A stretch of DNA of 64,000 nucleotides from Paenochrobactrum pullorum (GCF_041929845.1 NZ_JBHEEH010000002.1:62001-126000); one strand, 5' to 3'. Positions 43,994 to 53,422 are shown, counted from the first letter of the stretch. Numbers and translations are program-made. The notes: generated by a model from the letters alone, not told the origin.

Positions 43994-45427
43994 ATGAGAG
44001 CTTGGCGATCGATGGTTTTTGGCGCACTGATGGGCTTTAGCGCTTTATCAATAACGGGCGTAGCGGTGGCGCAAGATAGTGTCACACGGGCAGTTCCGGA
44101 CAACCGCGCACAAGTTCAGGCATCTTTTGCGCCTTTGGTAAAACAAACAGCGCCTGCGGTCGTCAATATTTATGCGGCGCGTCAAGTTCAGCAGCGCCGT
44201 TCACCTTTCGCCGGTGATCCATTTTTCGAACAGTTTTTCGGTCGTCAATTTGGTCAAAGTTTTGGGCAGGGCAGGCCACGGGTCGAACAATCATTGGGCT
44301 CAGGTGTCATTGTGGATGCCTCCGGTATTGTGATTACCAATAATCACGTTATTGAAGATGCCGACGAGATCAAAGTGGCGATGTCCGACGGGCGTGAATA
44401 TGAAAGCCGTATTTTGCTCCGCGATAAAACCTCCGATCTGGCCGTGCTTAAAATTGAAGGCAAAGATCCGTTTCCCGTCGTAGCGCTTGGTGATTCCGAT
44501 GCGGTCGAAGTGGGTGATCTGGTCTTGGCAATCGGTAATCCGTTTGGTGTCGGGCAGACTGTCACCAGTGGTATTGTGTCCGCGCAATCACGCACACAAG
44601 TGGGAATTTCCGATTTCGACTTTTTCATTCAGACCGATGCCGCAATCAATCCGGGCAATTCGGGTGGTGGTCTGATAGATATGAATGGCCGATTGATTGG
44701 CATCAATACGGCGATTTTCTCACGATCCGGCGGTTCGATCGGTATTGGCTTTGCAATTCCATCCAATATGGTGAAAGCGGTTGTGGATGCCGCAGCTGCC
44801 GGTAATTCCAGTTTTGTGCGTCCGTTTATCGGTGCCACCTTCCAGACCATCACTCGTGATGTGGCTGATAGTCTTGGAATGGAGCAGCCATATGGCGCTT
44901 TGATAGCAGCGCTTGTCAAAGATGGCCCTGGAGAAAAGGCCGGTTTGAAGATCGGTGACGTTATTTTGCGGGTGCAGGGTGTGCGCGCGGATAATCCCGA
45001 TGTGCTAGGCTATCGCCTTTCAACGGCAGGTATTGGCAATGTCGTGGAACTGGATGTGCTGCGCGATGGCAAACAGCAGAAAATCTCGGTGAAACTTGCA
45101 AAAGAACCGGAAGTTAAAGATGTAGCACCACAATTGATTGAAGGTGATAATCCGATTTCAGGTGCTTCGGTTGTAGAATTGAATGCTTCTGCCAATAAAC
45201 GGTTGCGTCTGCCGCAAAATACGACAGGTGTAGGTGTTTCGGAGGTTTATCAAGGGTCACCGGCACATCGTTTGGGACTTCGTCCATCCGATATTATTCG
45301 TGGTATCAACGGTACCCCGATCCGTAATATACAAGACCTGCAATCAGCCCTAAGCGGTGGTCGTGGTTTGATGTGGCGGCTTGAATTTGAGCGCAATGGT
45401 GCTTTGATCCGGCAATTTGTGCGATAA
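43994..45427 (+). CDS. Periplasmic Do/DegP-family serine endopeptidase
   Basis: A 477-residue HtrA-type protease/chaperone for misfolded envelope proteins. A signal peptide (about 1-27, ending VAVAQ) precedes a trypsin-like domain with His118 (TNNHVIED), Asp148 (TSDLAVL) and Ser223 (NPGNSGGG). Two PDZ domains follow (about 265-360 and 385-475). ATG 43994 lies six bases after GGAG; an ATG at 43982 overlaps that ribosome site. DegQ/DegS-like alternatives cannot be excluded, but two PDZ domains fit DegP/DegQ. Confidence 0.92.
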   Translation: MRAWRSMVFGALMGFSALSITGVAVAQDSVTRAVPDNRAQVQASFAPLVKQTAPAVVNIYAARQVQQRRSPFAGDPFFEQFFGRQFGQSFGQGRPRVEQSLGSGVIVDASGIVITNNHVIEDADEIKVAMSDGREYESRILLRDKTSDLAVLKIEGKDPFPVVALGDSDAVEVGDLVLAIGNPFGVGQTVTSGIVSAQSRTQVGISDFDFFIQTDAAINPGNSGGGLIDMNGRLIGINTAIFSRSGGSIGIGFAIPSNMVKAVVDAAAAGNSSFVRPFIGATFQTITRDVADSLGMEQPYGALIAALVKDGPGEKAGLKIGDVILRVQGVRADNPDVLGYRLSTAGIGNVVELDVLRDGKQQKISVKLAKEPEVKDVAPQLIEGDNPISGASVVELNASANKRLRLPQNTTGVGVSEVYQGSPAHRLGLRPSDIIRGINGTPIRNIQDLQSALSGGRGLMWRLEFERNGALIRQFVR

Positions 45428-45458
45428 CCGGTTTTAACCGGTAATTTGTGAGACAAGA

Positions 45459-46775
45459 ATGAGCGATCTTTTTTCTGCATCCCCTGACCCAATGGCCGAC
45501 CGCAATCGGCCATTGGCCGACCGGATGCGCCCCCGTACATTGGCGGAAGTGTCGGGACAAGAACATTTGACCGGTGAAGACGGAGTGCTAAGCCGCATGA
45601 TTGCGTCAGGCACTTTGGGTTCAATGATTTTTTGGGGGCCGCCAGGAACAGGGAAAACGACGGTTGCTCGTTTGCTTGCCGGAGAAACTGATCTCGCATT
45701 TGAACAGATTTCGGCAATTTTCTCCGGTGTGGCTGATCTGAAGCGTGTTTTTGAAATGGCGCGCTCCAGACGCATGTCCGGTCGGCAAACCTTGTTGTTT
45801 GTTGACGAGATTCATCGCTTCAATCGTGCGCAGCAGGATAGTTTTCTGCCCGTGATGGAAGATGGCACGGTTATTTTGATTGGTGCAACAACGGAAAACC
45901 CGTCATTTGAACTCAATGCGGCGCTATTGTCGCGCGCGCGGGTTTTGACTTTCAAACCGCATGATGAGACGAGCATTTCCGTGCTGTTGAAGCGTGCGGA
46001 AGCGCAGGAAGAACGCGAATTGCCACTGGATGAGAATGCACGGCAAAGCCTCATCCGCATGGCGGATGGTGATGGTCGCGCAGCTTTAACCTTGGCCGAA
46101 GAGGTTTGGCGTGCTGCCAAGCCGAATGAAACCTTTGATGCTGAAACTTTGCAAGAGATTGTGCAGCGTCGTGCCCCTGTTTATGATAAAGGACAGGACG
46201 GTCATTATAATCTGATTTCTGCCTTGCATAAATCCGTGCGTGGTTCTGATCCCGATGCAGCACTATATTATCTTTGCCGTATGTTTGATGCAGGTGAAGA
46301 CCCGCTATATATTGGCCGTCGATTGGTACGCATGGCGGTAGAAGATATCGGCTTGGCTGATCCGCAAGCTTTGGCCATTTGTAATGCTGCCAAGGATGCT
46401 TATGATTATTTGGGCTCGCCGGAAGGAGAGCTGGCACTTGCTCAGGCTTGTGTTTATCTTGCAACAGCACCGAAATCCAATGCGGTTTATGTAGCTTATA
46501 AAGCAGCATTGGCAACTGCCAAAGCCAATGGCTCGCTCTTGCCGCCAAAGCATATTCTCAATGCACCGACCAAACTGATGAAGGGCGAAGGCTATGGTGA
46601 TGGTTATGCTTATGACCATGATCAGCCGGACGCTTTTTCCGGACAAGATTATTTTCCTGAGAAATTAGGCCGCCAAAATTTCTATCAGCCGGTGGAGCGC
46701 GGCTTTGAACGTGAATTACGCAAGCGTCTGGATTATTGGCAGCGTTTGCGTCAGGAACGATCCGGCCGGAAATAG
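45459..46775 (+). CDS. rarA: Replication-associated recombination protein A
   Basis: A 438-residue AAA+ ATPase (also MgsA) acting at stalled replication forks. Walker A is FWGPPGTGKTTVARLLAG and Walker B LLFVDEIHRFNRAQQDSFLP, followed by sensor and tetramerisation regions with YKAALATAKANGSLLPPKHI near the C-terminus. It begins 31 bases after the protease gene and probably shares its transcript. Typical length. Confidence 0.96.
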   Translation: MSDLFSASPDPMADRNRPLADRMRPRTLAEVSGQEHLTGEDGVLSRMIASGTLGSMIFWGPPGTGKTTVARLLAGETDLAFEQISAIFSGVADLKRVFEMARSRRMSGRQTLLFVDEIHRFNRAQQDSFLPVMEDGTVILIGATTENPSFELNAALLSRARVLTFKPHDETSISVLLKRAEAQEERELPLDENARQSLIRMADGDGRAALTLAEEVWRAAKPNETFDAETLQEIVQRRAPVYDKGQDGHYNLISALHKSVRGSDPDAALYYLCRMFDAGEDPLYIGRRLVRMAVEDIGLADPQALAICNAAKDAYDYLGSPEGELALAQACVYLATAPKSNAVYVAYKAALATAKANGSLLPPKHILNAPTKLMKGEGYGDGYAYDHDQPDAFSGQDYFPEKLGRQNFYQPVERGFERELRKRLDYWQRLRQERSGRK

Positions 46776-46849
46776 CTTAGCTATAAAGACGCGGCAAAAC
46801 CTTGAATTTTGAGCAAATATTTACCACGTCCTGGATTTGTATAGCTAAA

Positions 46850-46872
46850 AACAGGCTGGGCAACAGCCTGTT
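46850..46872 (+). terminator. Hairpin terminator after rarA
   Basis: AACAGGCTG pairs with CAGCCTGTT over GGCAA and is followed by an AT-rich stretch (AATATTTA). Confidence 0.65.
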
Positions 46873-47024
46873 AATATTTACGCTTCATTCATGATCTTTC
46901 ACGATGCCTCTTTTTGAACGCATTCCGGACATTGTCAGTCTTTCAATTTGCTGCATATCAAAGATTGATTATCAGGAATGCCGGTCGAAACAGGTGAATG
47001 AAGCGGGCATGTAGGAAAGGTTGA

Positions 47025-47609
47025 ATGATGCGCATTTTGTGTCTCGTAGCGCTTCTGATACTGGCTGGATGTGCTAGTGCGCCAAAACAGGTGAATAATG
47101 CCTGTGCTATTTTTGATCAACGCGATGGTTGGATCAATAATTGGCATGGTGCAGCACAAAAAACCTCGCGTGAGTTTGGGGTTCCCATCCCGGTCTTGAT
47201 GGCAACAATCTATACGGAATCAAGTTTCCGACCATATGCGCGTCCGCCAAGAACGAAGCTGCTTGGATTTATTCCGTGGAAGCGCCAGTCCACTGCTTAT
47301 GGATTTTCACAAGCTTTAAATGGTACTTGGGATCGTTATCGTCGTGAAACTGGTCGCAGCGGTGCTTCGCGCAGTAATTTTAATGACGCGATCCATTTCA
47401 TCGGCTGGTATCATTATCAAAGCTATAAAACCAACGGTATCGCCCGTAATGATGCCTATAATCTTTATCTGGCATATCATTCCGGTCATGGCGGTTATTC
47501 GCGTGGCGTGTGGCGTAAGAGTGCGGTCGCGAAAAACGGTGCGAAGCGTACGGCCGATATGGCGAAGCGTTATCAAGTACAGCTTAGAAGTTGTGGGCGG
47601 TTGAGTTAA
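47025..47609 (+). CDS. Lytic transglycosylase-like (SLT domain) lipoprotein
   Basis: A 194-residue predicted lipoprotein. The signal peptide ends in lipobox LAGC with Cys16, so it is probably lipid-anchored. The rest resembles an SLT/lysozyme-like domain: catalytic Glu candidate in ATIYTESSFRPYA, AYGFSQALNGTWDRY, and LYLAYHSGHGGY. Such enzymes cleave the MurNAc-GlcNAc bond of peptidoglycan with formation of anhydro ends. AGGAAAGG precedes adjacent ATG codons at 47025 and 47028. Monocistronic in appearance. Confidence 0.85.
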   Translation: MMRILCLVALLILAGCASAPKQVNNACAIFDQRDGWINNWHGAAQKTSREFGVPIPVLMATIYTESSFRPYARPPRTKLLGFIPWKRQSTAYGFSQALNGTWDRYRRETGRSGASRSNFNDAIHFIGWYHYQSYKTNGIARNDAYNLYLAYHSGHGGYSRGVWRKSAVAKNGAKRTADMAKRYQVQLRSCGRLS

Positions 47610-47737
47610 ACAATCCAAAAACTTTGACTAAGAAACAAGCAGGGTTTGAAAATTGGCACTATGCGTATAAAGTGCATGTTCGTGCCGTATTCAGGATTAT
47701 TATACGCTCAGAATCGCTCATTTAGGGATAATCTTTT

Positions 47738-48403
47738 ATGTTGAAGAAACTGACCATTGCTGCCCTTGCGGCTACTTTCCTTTCCGCCTGTACTACTGAT
47801 CCTTATACAGGGCAGGAAAAGGTTTCCAACACAGCCGGTGGGGCTGCAATCGGTGCAGCTGTTGGTGCATTGGGCGGCTTGATGGTTGGTGGCTCCAGCC
47901 GTGCCCAGCGTAATGCGGTGCTGATTGGTGCCGGTATTGGTGCGCTTGGTGGCGGTGCGATCGGTAATTATATGGATCGTCAGGAATCAGAATTGCGCGC
48001 TCAGTTGCAGGGTACCGGTGTTTCCGTCACCCGTAATGGCGATCAGATTATTCTGAATATGCCTTCAAGCATTACTTTCGATACCGATCAGGATGCTGTT
48101 AAGGGGCAGTTCTACCCAACCTTGAACTCCGTTGCGATTGTCCTGCGCAAGTTCAACCAGACCTTGGTTGATATTCTCGGTTTTACCGACTCAACCGGTA
48201 GCGCTAGTTATAACCAACAGCTTTCACAGCGTCGTGCAGCTTCGGTCGCAACTTATCTCGGTAGTCAGGGTATTGATCCACGCCGCTTTGCCGTGATCGG
48301 TTACGGTGCTTCGCAACCGGTTGCTTCCAACGCAACGCCGGAAGGTCGCGCGCAGAACCGTCGCGTTGAAATCCAGATTTCTCCGTTGAAATCCGGTATG
48401 TAA
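47738..48403 (+). CDS. OmpA-family lipoprotein with glycine zipper
   Basis: A 221-residue outer-membrane lipoprotein related to E. coli YiaD. The signal peptide ends in lipobox LSAC (Cys18). A glycine-zipper hydrophobic region (about 30-75, e.g. AAIGAAVGALGGL) is followed by an OmpA-like peptidoglycan-binding domain (about 100-220) with FTDSTGSASYNQQLSQRRA and GYGASQPVASNATPEGRAQN, including the diaminopimelate-binding Asp and Arg. Preceded by a 128-base gap and followed by a strong terminator. Confidence 0.93.
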   Translation: MLKKLTIAALAATFLSACTTDPYTGQEKVSNTAGGAAIGAAVGALGGLMVGGSSRAQRNAVLIGAGIGALGGGAIGNYMDRQESELRAQLQGTGVSVTRNGDQIILNMPSSITFDTDQDAVKGQFYPTLNSVAIVLRKFNQTLVDILGFTDSTGSASYNQQLSQRRAASVATYLGSQGIDPRRFAVIGYGASQPVASNATPEGRAQNRRVEIQISPLKSGM

Positions 48404-48450
48404 GCCAAGTATATCAATCTGAACTTATTCAGATTGTGTGAAATGTGTTA

Positions 48451-48486
48451 AAGCGTGGTACCTCAAAGGGATGCCACGCTTTTTTA
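48451..48486 (+). terminator. Intrinsic terminator after OmpA-family lipoprotein gene
   Basis: AAGCGTGG pairs with CCACGCTT in an interrupted stem (TACC and GGGAT inside) and is followed by TTTTT. Confidence 0.85.
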
Positions 48487-48575
48487 TAGATTTAACGAAT
48501 CATATTTCATGAAAATCAGCTTCTCATTTGCAACATAATTTCAGTACCCAATTTGTTGAAATGATGTTTTTAAGC

Positions 48576-48590
48576 GAACGTTTATAGAAC
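48576..48590 (+). promoter_or_regulatory. LexA (SOS) box of recA
   Basis: GAAC-GTTTATA-GAAC matches the alphaproteobacterial LexA operator GAAC-N7-GAAC. It lies 122 bases before the recA ATG. A TTGAAA at 48556-48561 and TTTATA at 48581-48586 could be the -35 and -10, which would place the box over the promoter; the 19-base spacing is loose. Confidence 0.85.
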
Positions 48591-48712
48591 AAATTTTAAA
48601 AGTATTGTGTTATCAATGAGTTGTTGATATTGCAATTTTGGAACAAAACAGATACAAAGAATTAGAAACTCTCTTAATAGTGGGCTACAAGCAGCACAAG
48701 AGGATGTTATAA

Positions 48713-49798
48713 ATGTCTCAGAATTCATTGCGACTCGTTGAGGAAAAATCAGTGGACAAGACAAAAGCTCTGGATGCAGCGCTATCCCAGATCGAACGTC
48801 AGTTCGGTAAAGGCTCGATCATGCGACTTGGTCAAAGCGATCAGGTTGTGGAAATTGAAACAGTTCCGACTGGTTCGCTGTCGCTTGATATTGCGCTCGG
48901 CGTCGGCGGTCTGCCAAAAGGGCGTATCGTTGAAATTTACGGACCTGAAAGCTCCGGTAAAACAACGTTGGCTCTGCACACAATTGCAGAAGCTCAGAAA
49001 AAAGGTGGCGTGTGCGCATTTGTCGATGCGGAACATGCACTTGATCCGATCTACGCCCGCAAGCTTGGCGTTGATCTGGAAAACCTGTTGATCTCGCAGC
49101 CGGATACCGGTGAGCAAGCGCTGGAAATTACTGATACATTGGTGCGTTCCGGAGCGATTGATGTGTTGGTGATTGACTCTGTAGCTGCTTTGACACCGCG
49201 TGCGGAAATTGAAGGCGATATGGGGGATTCATTGCCGGGTTTGCAGGCGCGTTTGATGAGTCAGGCTCTGCGCAAGCTCACTGCTTCGATTTCCCGCTCT
49301 AATTGTATGGTTATATTCATCAACCAGATTCGTATGAAGATTGGTGTGATGTTCGGTTCTCCTGAAACAACAACCGGTGGTAATGCGCTGAAATTCTACG
49401 CATCCGTCCGCCTTGATATCCGCCGTATCGGTGCAATCAAGGATCGTGATGAAGTCGTTGGCAACCAAACTCGCGTGAAAGTGGTCAAGAACAAGCTTGC
49501 ACCTCCGTTCAAGCAGGTTGAATTCGATATCATGTATGGTGCCGGTGTTTCCAAGGTTGGCGAATTGGTCGATCTGGGTGTGAAAGCCGGTATTGTTGAA
49601 AAGGCGGGTGCATGGTTTTCCTATAATTCACAGCGTTTGGGTCAGGGACGTGAAAACGCCAAGACCTATTTGCGTGAGAATCCGGAAGTCGCAAATGAGA
49701 TTGAACTGGCATTGCGTCAGAACGCCGGTCTGATCGCCGAAAAATTCCTTGAAGGTGGCGGGCCCGATGATGAAAGTCCGGAAGTCGCTGAAAGTTAA
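48713..49798 (+). CDS. recA: Recombinase A
   Basis: A 361-residue RecA that forms filaments on single-stranded DNA, catalyses strand exchange and triggers LexA cleavage. Walker A is GPESSGKTT (77-85); also visible are VDAEHALDP, VIDSVAALTPRAEIEGD, and loop L2 region MVIFINQIRMKIGVMFGSPE. It begins MSQNSLRLVEEKSVDKTKAL as in Brucella and relatives. Acidic C-terminal tail. Preceded by a LexA box, so SOS-induced by inference. Confidence 0.98.
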   Translation: MSQNSLRLVEEKSVDKTKALDAALSQIERQFGKGSIMRLGQSDQVVEIETVPTGSLSLDIALGVGGLPKGRIVEIYGPESSGKTTLALHTIAEAQKKGGVCAFVDAEHALDPIYARKLGVDLENLLISQPDTGEQALEITDTLVRSGAIDVLVIDSVAALTPRAEIEGDMGDSLPGLQARLMSQALRKLTASISRSNCMVIFINQIRMKIGVMFGSPETTTGGNALKFYASVRLDIRRIGAIKDRDEVVGNQTRVKVVKNKLAPPFKQVEFDIMYGAGVSKVGELVDLGVKAGIVEKAGAWFSYNSQRLGQGRENAKTYLRENPEVANEIELALRQNAGLIAEKFLEGGGPDDESPEVAES

Positions 49799-49799
49799 A

Positions 49800-49902
49800 G
49801 CATGTCTCCCAAAAGTGGGTACCGGTTTTGGGATAAAGACATGCGTAAAAACAAAACGCTAGAGCGAGCACGGTGGATACGATTAAGTGCGACACGCTCT
49901 AG
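49800..49902. repeat. Compound palindromic intergenic repeat (rhizobial REP-like)
   Basis: Two hairpins in series. The first has outer arms GCATGTCT (49800-49807) and AGACATGC (49837-49844) and inner arms CCCAAAA and TTTTGGG. The second has arms CTAGAGCG (49859-49866) and CGCTCTAG (49895-49902). The motif resembles a palindromic element I know as recurrent in intergenic DNA of Brucella/Ochrobactrum and other Rhizobiales. It starts two bases after the recA stop. No second copy was seen in this window. Confidence 0.65.
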
Positions 49903-49940
49903 GTTTTTCACATATCCGTTCAGGGTTGTGAAAATACAAA

Positions 49941-49975
49941 ATCCCCTGTCATCCTTTGATGGCGGGGGATTTTTC
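49941..49975 (+). terminator. Terminator-like hairpin downstream of recA
   Basis: ATCCCCTGTCATC pairs with GATGGCGGGGGAT (internal mismatches) and is followed by TTTT. It is 142 bases after recA, beyond the palindromic repeat. Confidence 0.7.
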
Positions 49976-50444
49976 TGTCTTGGCAGATGGTGTGTTGAGA
50001 ATGTCAGCGATGTGCCATTTATCTGGTCTGATTGATGAATGTGTGAAAATGCCACAAGCAGCCAAAGCAAGGCTTTCCGAGCGCGAGTTGATCTGGACAG
50101 CGCCGTCAGACCTCGCTAAAAGCACTTAACCTTAGGCTGTTTTATCCATTTGGTTTGGCTGTGCATGAGTGTTTTTCATATGCACAAATCATTTGAGCTG
50201 AAGATGCATCTTGAAGACAGTAAAGCAATTTATGCAATACTTGTTGGAATATGCTGAATATAAGCACCAATGGGTGTTTAAAGTTCATCAGAATTTCAGT
50301 GGTCGGTATTTTTTACCTGATTGAAATAGCCTATATAATTTCTAACGTGAGACATTGATAATTGTCTCGGATGTATTTGACGCAACATGAGCATAATGCC
50401 GGTTATCGCGTCTGAATTGAGGGTGAAAAACCCGAAGGTGGAGC

Positions 50445-53108
50445 ATGAGTGGCGTCAACGAGATAAGATCTACATTTCTCGATTATTTCCGCAAAAACGG
50501 TCATGAAGTTGTACCGTCCAGTCCGTTGGTTCCGCGTAATGATCCAACCTTGATGTTTACCAATGCGGGTATGGTGCAGTTTAAAAATGTGTTTACCGGT
50601 CTGGAAACACGTCCTTACAGCCGCGCGACCACCTCGCAGAAATGCGTTCGCGCCGGCGGCAAGCATAATGATTTGGACAATGTCGGTTACACTGCGCGAC
50701 ACCACACATTTTTTGAAATGTTGGGCAATTTTTCGTTTGGTGATTATTTCAAAGAAGAAGCAATTACTCATGCTTGGAACCTGATCACCAAAGAATTTGG
50801 TCTGAAAAAAGACAAGCTGCTGGTCACTGTTTATCATACCGATGATGATGCTGCCAATTACTGGAAGAAAATTGCTGGTCTCAGCGATGATCGTATCATC
50901 CGCATTGCAACAAATGACAATTTCTGGGCGATGGGTGACACCGGTCCTTGTGGCCCGTGTTCTGAAATTTTCTATGATCACGGCGATCATATCTGGGGTG
51001 GCCCTCCGGGATCGGCTGATGAAGACGGTGACCGGTTCATCGAGATCTGGAACCTTGTTTTCATGCAGTTTGAACAAGTGACCAAAGAAGAGCGTGTTGA
51101 TCTGCCACGCCCATCGATTGATACGGGTATGGGTCTGGAGCGTATCGCTGCAATTTTGCAGGGTGTTCATGACAATTATGATATTGATATCTTCAAAGCA
51201 CTGATCCGTGCATCGGAAGAAGTAACGGGTGTGAAGGCAGAAGGCGGGCAGCGCGCAAGTCACCGTGTGATTGCCGATCATCTGCGCTCAGCCAGTTTCT
51301 TGATTGCCGATGGCGTATTGCCTTCCAATGAAGGCCGAGGTTATGTACTGCGGCGAATCATGCGTCGCGCTATGCGTCATGCACAGCTGCTTGGTGCGCG
51401 TGATCCTTTAATGTATCGCTTGCTGCCGACATTGGTGCGCGAGATGGGGCAGGCCTATCCGGAACTGGTACGTGCAGAAGCATTGATTTCTGAAACACTC
51501 AAATTGGAAGAAACCCGTTTCCGCAAAACGCTGGAACGCGGCCTTGGTTTGCTCAGTGATGCAACCGAAAATATGAGCGAAGGCCAGAGCCTTGATGGCG
51601 AAACCGCATTCAAGCTCTATGACACTTATGGTTTCCCGCTTGACCTGACACAGGATGCTCTGCGTCAGCGTGGTATCAGTGTTGATACGGACGGGTTTAG
51701 CGCTGCGATGGAGCGCCAGAAGGCGGAAGCACGTGCCAACTGGTCCGGTTCAGGTGATGCTGCAACCGAGAAAGTCTGGTTTCAGGTTCGTGATAAAGTC
51801 GGCGCAACTGAATTCCTTGGCTATGACACCGAGAAAGCCGAAGGTGTCGTCACCGCACTGGTGCGTGAAGGTGAGGTGATTGATAAAGCAAGTACCGACG
51901 AGAATGTTTCCATCATCGTCAATCAGACCCCGTTTTATGCGGAATCCGGTGGTCAGCAAGGTGATGCGGGCTTCATTTATGGTGACGGTTTTGTCATCGA
52001 AGTAACCGATACGGTGAAAAAAGCTGACGGTGTTTTCGTTCATCAGGCCATTATCCGTGAAGGCAAATTGCAAACCGGTGATGCGGTTGAACTCGTGGTT
52101 GACCATGAGCGTCGCTCACGTATGCGCTCCAACCATTCGGCAACGCATTTGCTGCATGAAGCATTACGTGAAACGCTTGGCACTCATGTGGCGCAGAAAG
52201 GTTCGCTTGTCGCGCCGGAACGATTGCGTTTTGACTTCTCGCATCCGAAACCGATCAGTGATGATGAATTGCGCGAGATTGAAAATATTGCCAATGAAAT
52301 TATCTTGCAAAATGCGCCGGTTAATACCCGTTTGATGGCAGTTGATGACGCTATCGAAGCAGGTGCCATGGCGCTTTTCGGTGAAAAATACGGGGATGAA
52401 GTGCGTGTGGTTTCGATGGGAACTGCCACCAAAGGTGATAAAGCTGGCAAAACTTACTCGCTTGAACTTTGCGGCGGTACACATGTTCACCAGACCGGTG
52501 ATATCGGCTTGGTACGCATTGTTGCAGAAAGTGCGGTTGCAGCTGGTGTTCGTCGCATGGAAGCGCTGACCGGTGAGGCTGCCCGCCTTTATCTTGAAGA
52601 GCAGGATGACCGTATCAAAGCGATTGCTTCTGCATTGAAAACCACACCTTCTGAAGCGCTTGAACGTGTCAACAATTTGATTGACGAGCGTCGCAAGCTT
52701 GAAAAAGAACTGACCGAGGCGCGCAAAAAACTGGCACTTATCGGTGACAGTGCAGATGGTGCTGCGACACATGAAGTTGTTAATGGCGTTAATTTCATGG
52801 GCAAGATTGTGAGCGGCGTTGCCCCGCGTGATCTGAAGCCATTAGCCGATGATGGCAAAAAGCAGCTTGGCTCCGGTATTGTGCTTTTCATTGGTATTGA
52901 TGAAAGCAACAAGGCAAGTGCCGTTGTGGGTGTGACTGAGGATTTGGTATCGCGCTTCAGTGCGGTCGATCTGGTGCGTGTGGCATCAGCAGCCCTTGGT
53001 GGTGCTGGTGGTGGCGGTCGCCCTGATATGGCGCAGGCTGGTGGGCCGGATGGTTCGCAGGCCACGAATGCCATTGCGGCTGTTAAAGGTGCACTTGCTT
53101 CAATCTAA
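50445..53108 (+). CDS. alaS: Alanyl-tRNA synthetase
   Basis: An 887-residue class II synthetase charging tRNA-Ala. The catalytic domain begins RSTFLDYFRKNGHEVVPSS and has motif 2-like LMFTNAGMVQFKNVF and motif 3 region DTGMGLERIAAILQG. The editing domain carries the zinc/catalytic set HSATHLLHEAL and CGGTH, and a C-terminal coiled-coil and C-Ala domain ends GGGRPDMAQAGG. AGGTGGAG precedes the ATG. Ends at a bidirectional terminator. Confidence 0.98.
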   Translation: MSGVNEIRSTFLDYFRKNGHEVVPSSPLVPRNDPTLMFTNAGMVQFKNVFTGLETRPYSRATTSQKCVRAGGKHNDLDNVGYTARHHTFFEMLGNFSFGDYFKEEAITHAWNLITKEFGLKKDKLLVTVYHTDDDAANYWKKIAGLSDDRIIRIATNDNFWAMGDTGPCGPCSEIFYDHGDHIWGGPPGSADEDGDRFIEIWNLVFMQFEQVTKEERVDLPRPSIDTGMGLERIAAILQGVHDNYDIDIFKALIRASEEVTGVKAEGGQRASHRVIADHLRSASFLIADGVLPSNEGRGYVLRRIMRRAMRHAQLLGARDPLMYRLLPTLVREMGQAYPELVRAEALISETLKLEETRFRKTLERGLGLLSDATENMSEGQSLDGETAFKLYDTYGFPLDLTQDALRQRGISVDTDGFSAAMERQKAEARANWSGSGDAATEKVWFQVRDKVGATEFLGYDTEKAEGVVTALVREGEVIDKASTDENVSIIVNQTPFYAESGGQQGDAGFIYGDGFVIEVTDTVKKADGVFVHQAIIREGKLQTGDAVELVVDHERRSRMRSNHSATHLLHEALRETLGTHVAQKGSLVAPERLRFDFSHPKPISDDELREIENIANEIILQNAPVNTRLMAVDDAIEAGAMALFGEKYGDEVRVVSMGTATKGDKAGKTYSLELCGGTHVHQTGDIGLVRIVAESAVAAGVRRMEALTGEAARLYLEEQDDRIKAIASALKTTPSEALERVNNLIDERRKLEKELTEARKKLALIGDSADGAATHEVVNGVNFMGKIVSGVAPRDLKPLADDGKKQLGSGIVLFIGIDESNKASAVVGVTEDLVSRFSAVDLVRVASAALGGAGGGGRPDMAQAGGPDGSQATNAIAAVKGALASI

Positions 53109-53122
53109 AAGTAGACAATATT

Positions 53123-53149
53123 AAAAAGGCCGGAATTTCCGGCCTTTTT
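53123..53149. terminator. Bidirectional terminator between alaS and small secreted protein gene
   Basis: AAAAAGGCCGGAA pairs with TTCCGGCCTTTTT. Symmetric A- and T-runs serve both convergent genes. Confidence 0.9.
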
Positions 53150-53167
53150 AATGAATGATTTTAAAGA

Positions 53168-53422
53168 TTATTTTTTAACCGGTACCGGCCCCGTTATAAT
53201 CGGATCAATTGCACTAACGACCAGAGATTGGTGCAGGATCGGGTTTACAACAGCTGGCGGTTTTGTTTGTGTTAATGGCGGCAGTGTTTGTTGTGCTGTT
53301 GGAGCATCAATAAAATCAGGAATTGGCTTGGCGGTTTCGGCAGAACCTGCACTTAAACTTATCAGACTTAAAAGCGTAAAGGCTAAAGCTCTGATAAAGC
53401 ATTTTTTCAGGAAAATCTGCAC
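53168..53422 (-). CDS. Small Pro-rich exported protein of unknown function
   Basis: An 84-residue protein with a clear signal peptide (basic FLKKC, hydrophobic ALAFTLLSLISLS, then SAGSAET) and a short Pro/Thr-rich mature part of about 55 residues that looks disordered (for example IPDFIDAPTAQQTLPPLT). The start is GTG 53422 with AGAAGG about ten bases upstream. It is 32 bases downstream of the bcp gene on the same strand and ends at the terminator shared with alaS, so it is probably cotranscribed with bcp. No family recognised. Confidence 0.6.
   Translation of the reverse strand: MQIFLKKCFIRALAFTLLSLISLSAGSAETAKPIPDFIDAPTAQQTLPPLTQTKPPAVVNPILHQSLVVSAIDPIITGPVPVKK

Larger units (their letters stand above)
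48404..48712. other. Intergenic region before recA
   Basis: This 309-base gap holds the terminator of the OmpA-family gene (48451-48486) and, further on, the SOS box of recA (48576-48590). The rest is AT-rich leader with no supported gene. Confidence 0.7.
49799..50444. other. Intergenic region between recA and alaS
   Basis: This 646-base gap is the longest in the window. It contains the compound palindromic repeat at 49800-49902, a terminator-like hairpin at 49941-49975, and then about 470 AT-rich bases with no supported gene that must include the alaS promoter. Confidence 0.7.

Noticed and set aside
49802..50070. Short frames on both strands after recA
   Set aside because: They overlap the palindromic repeat and terminator and have no credible starts.
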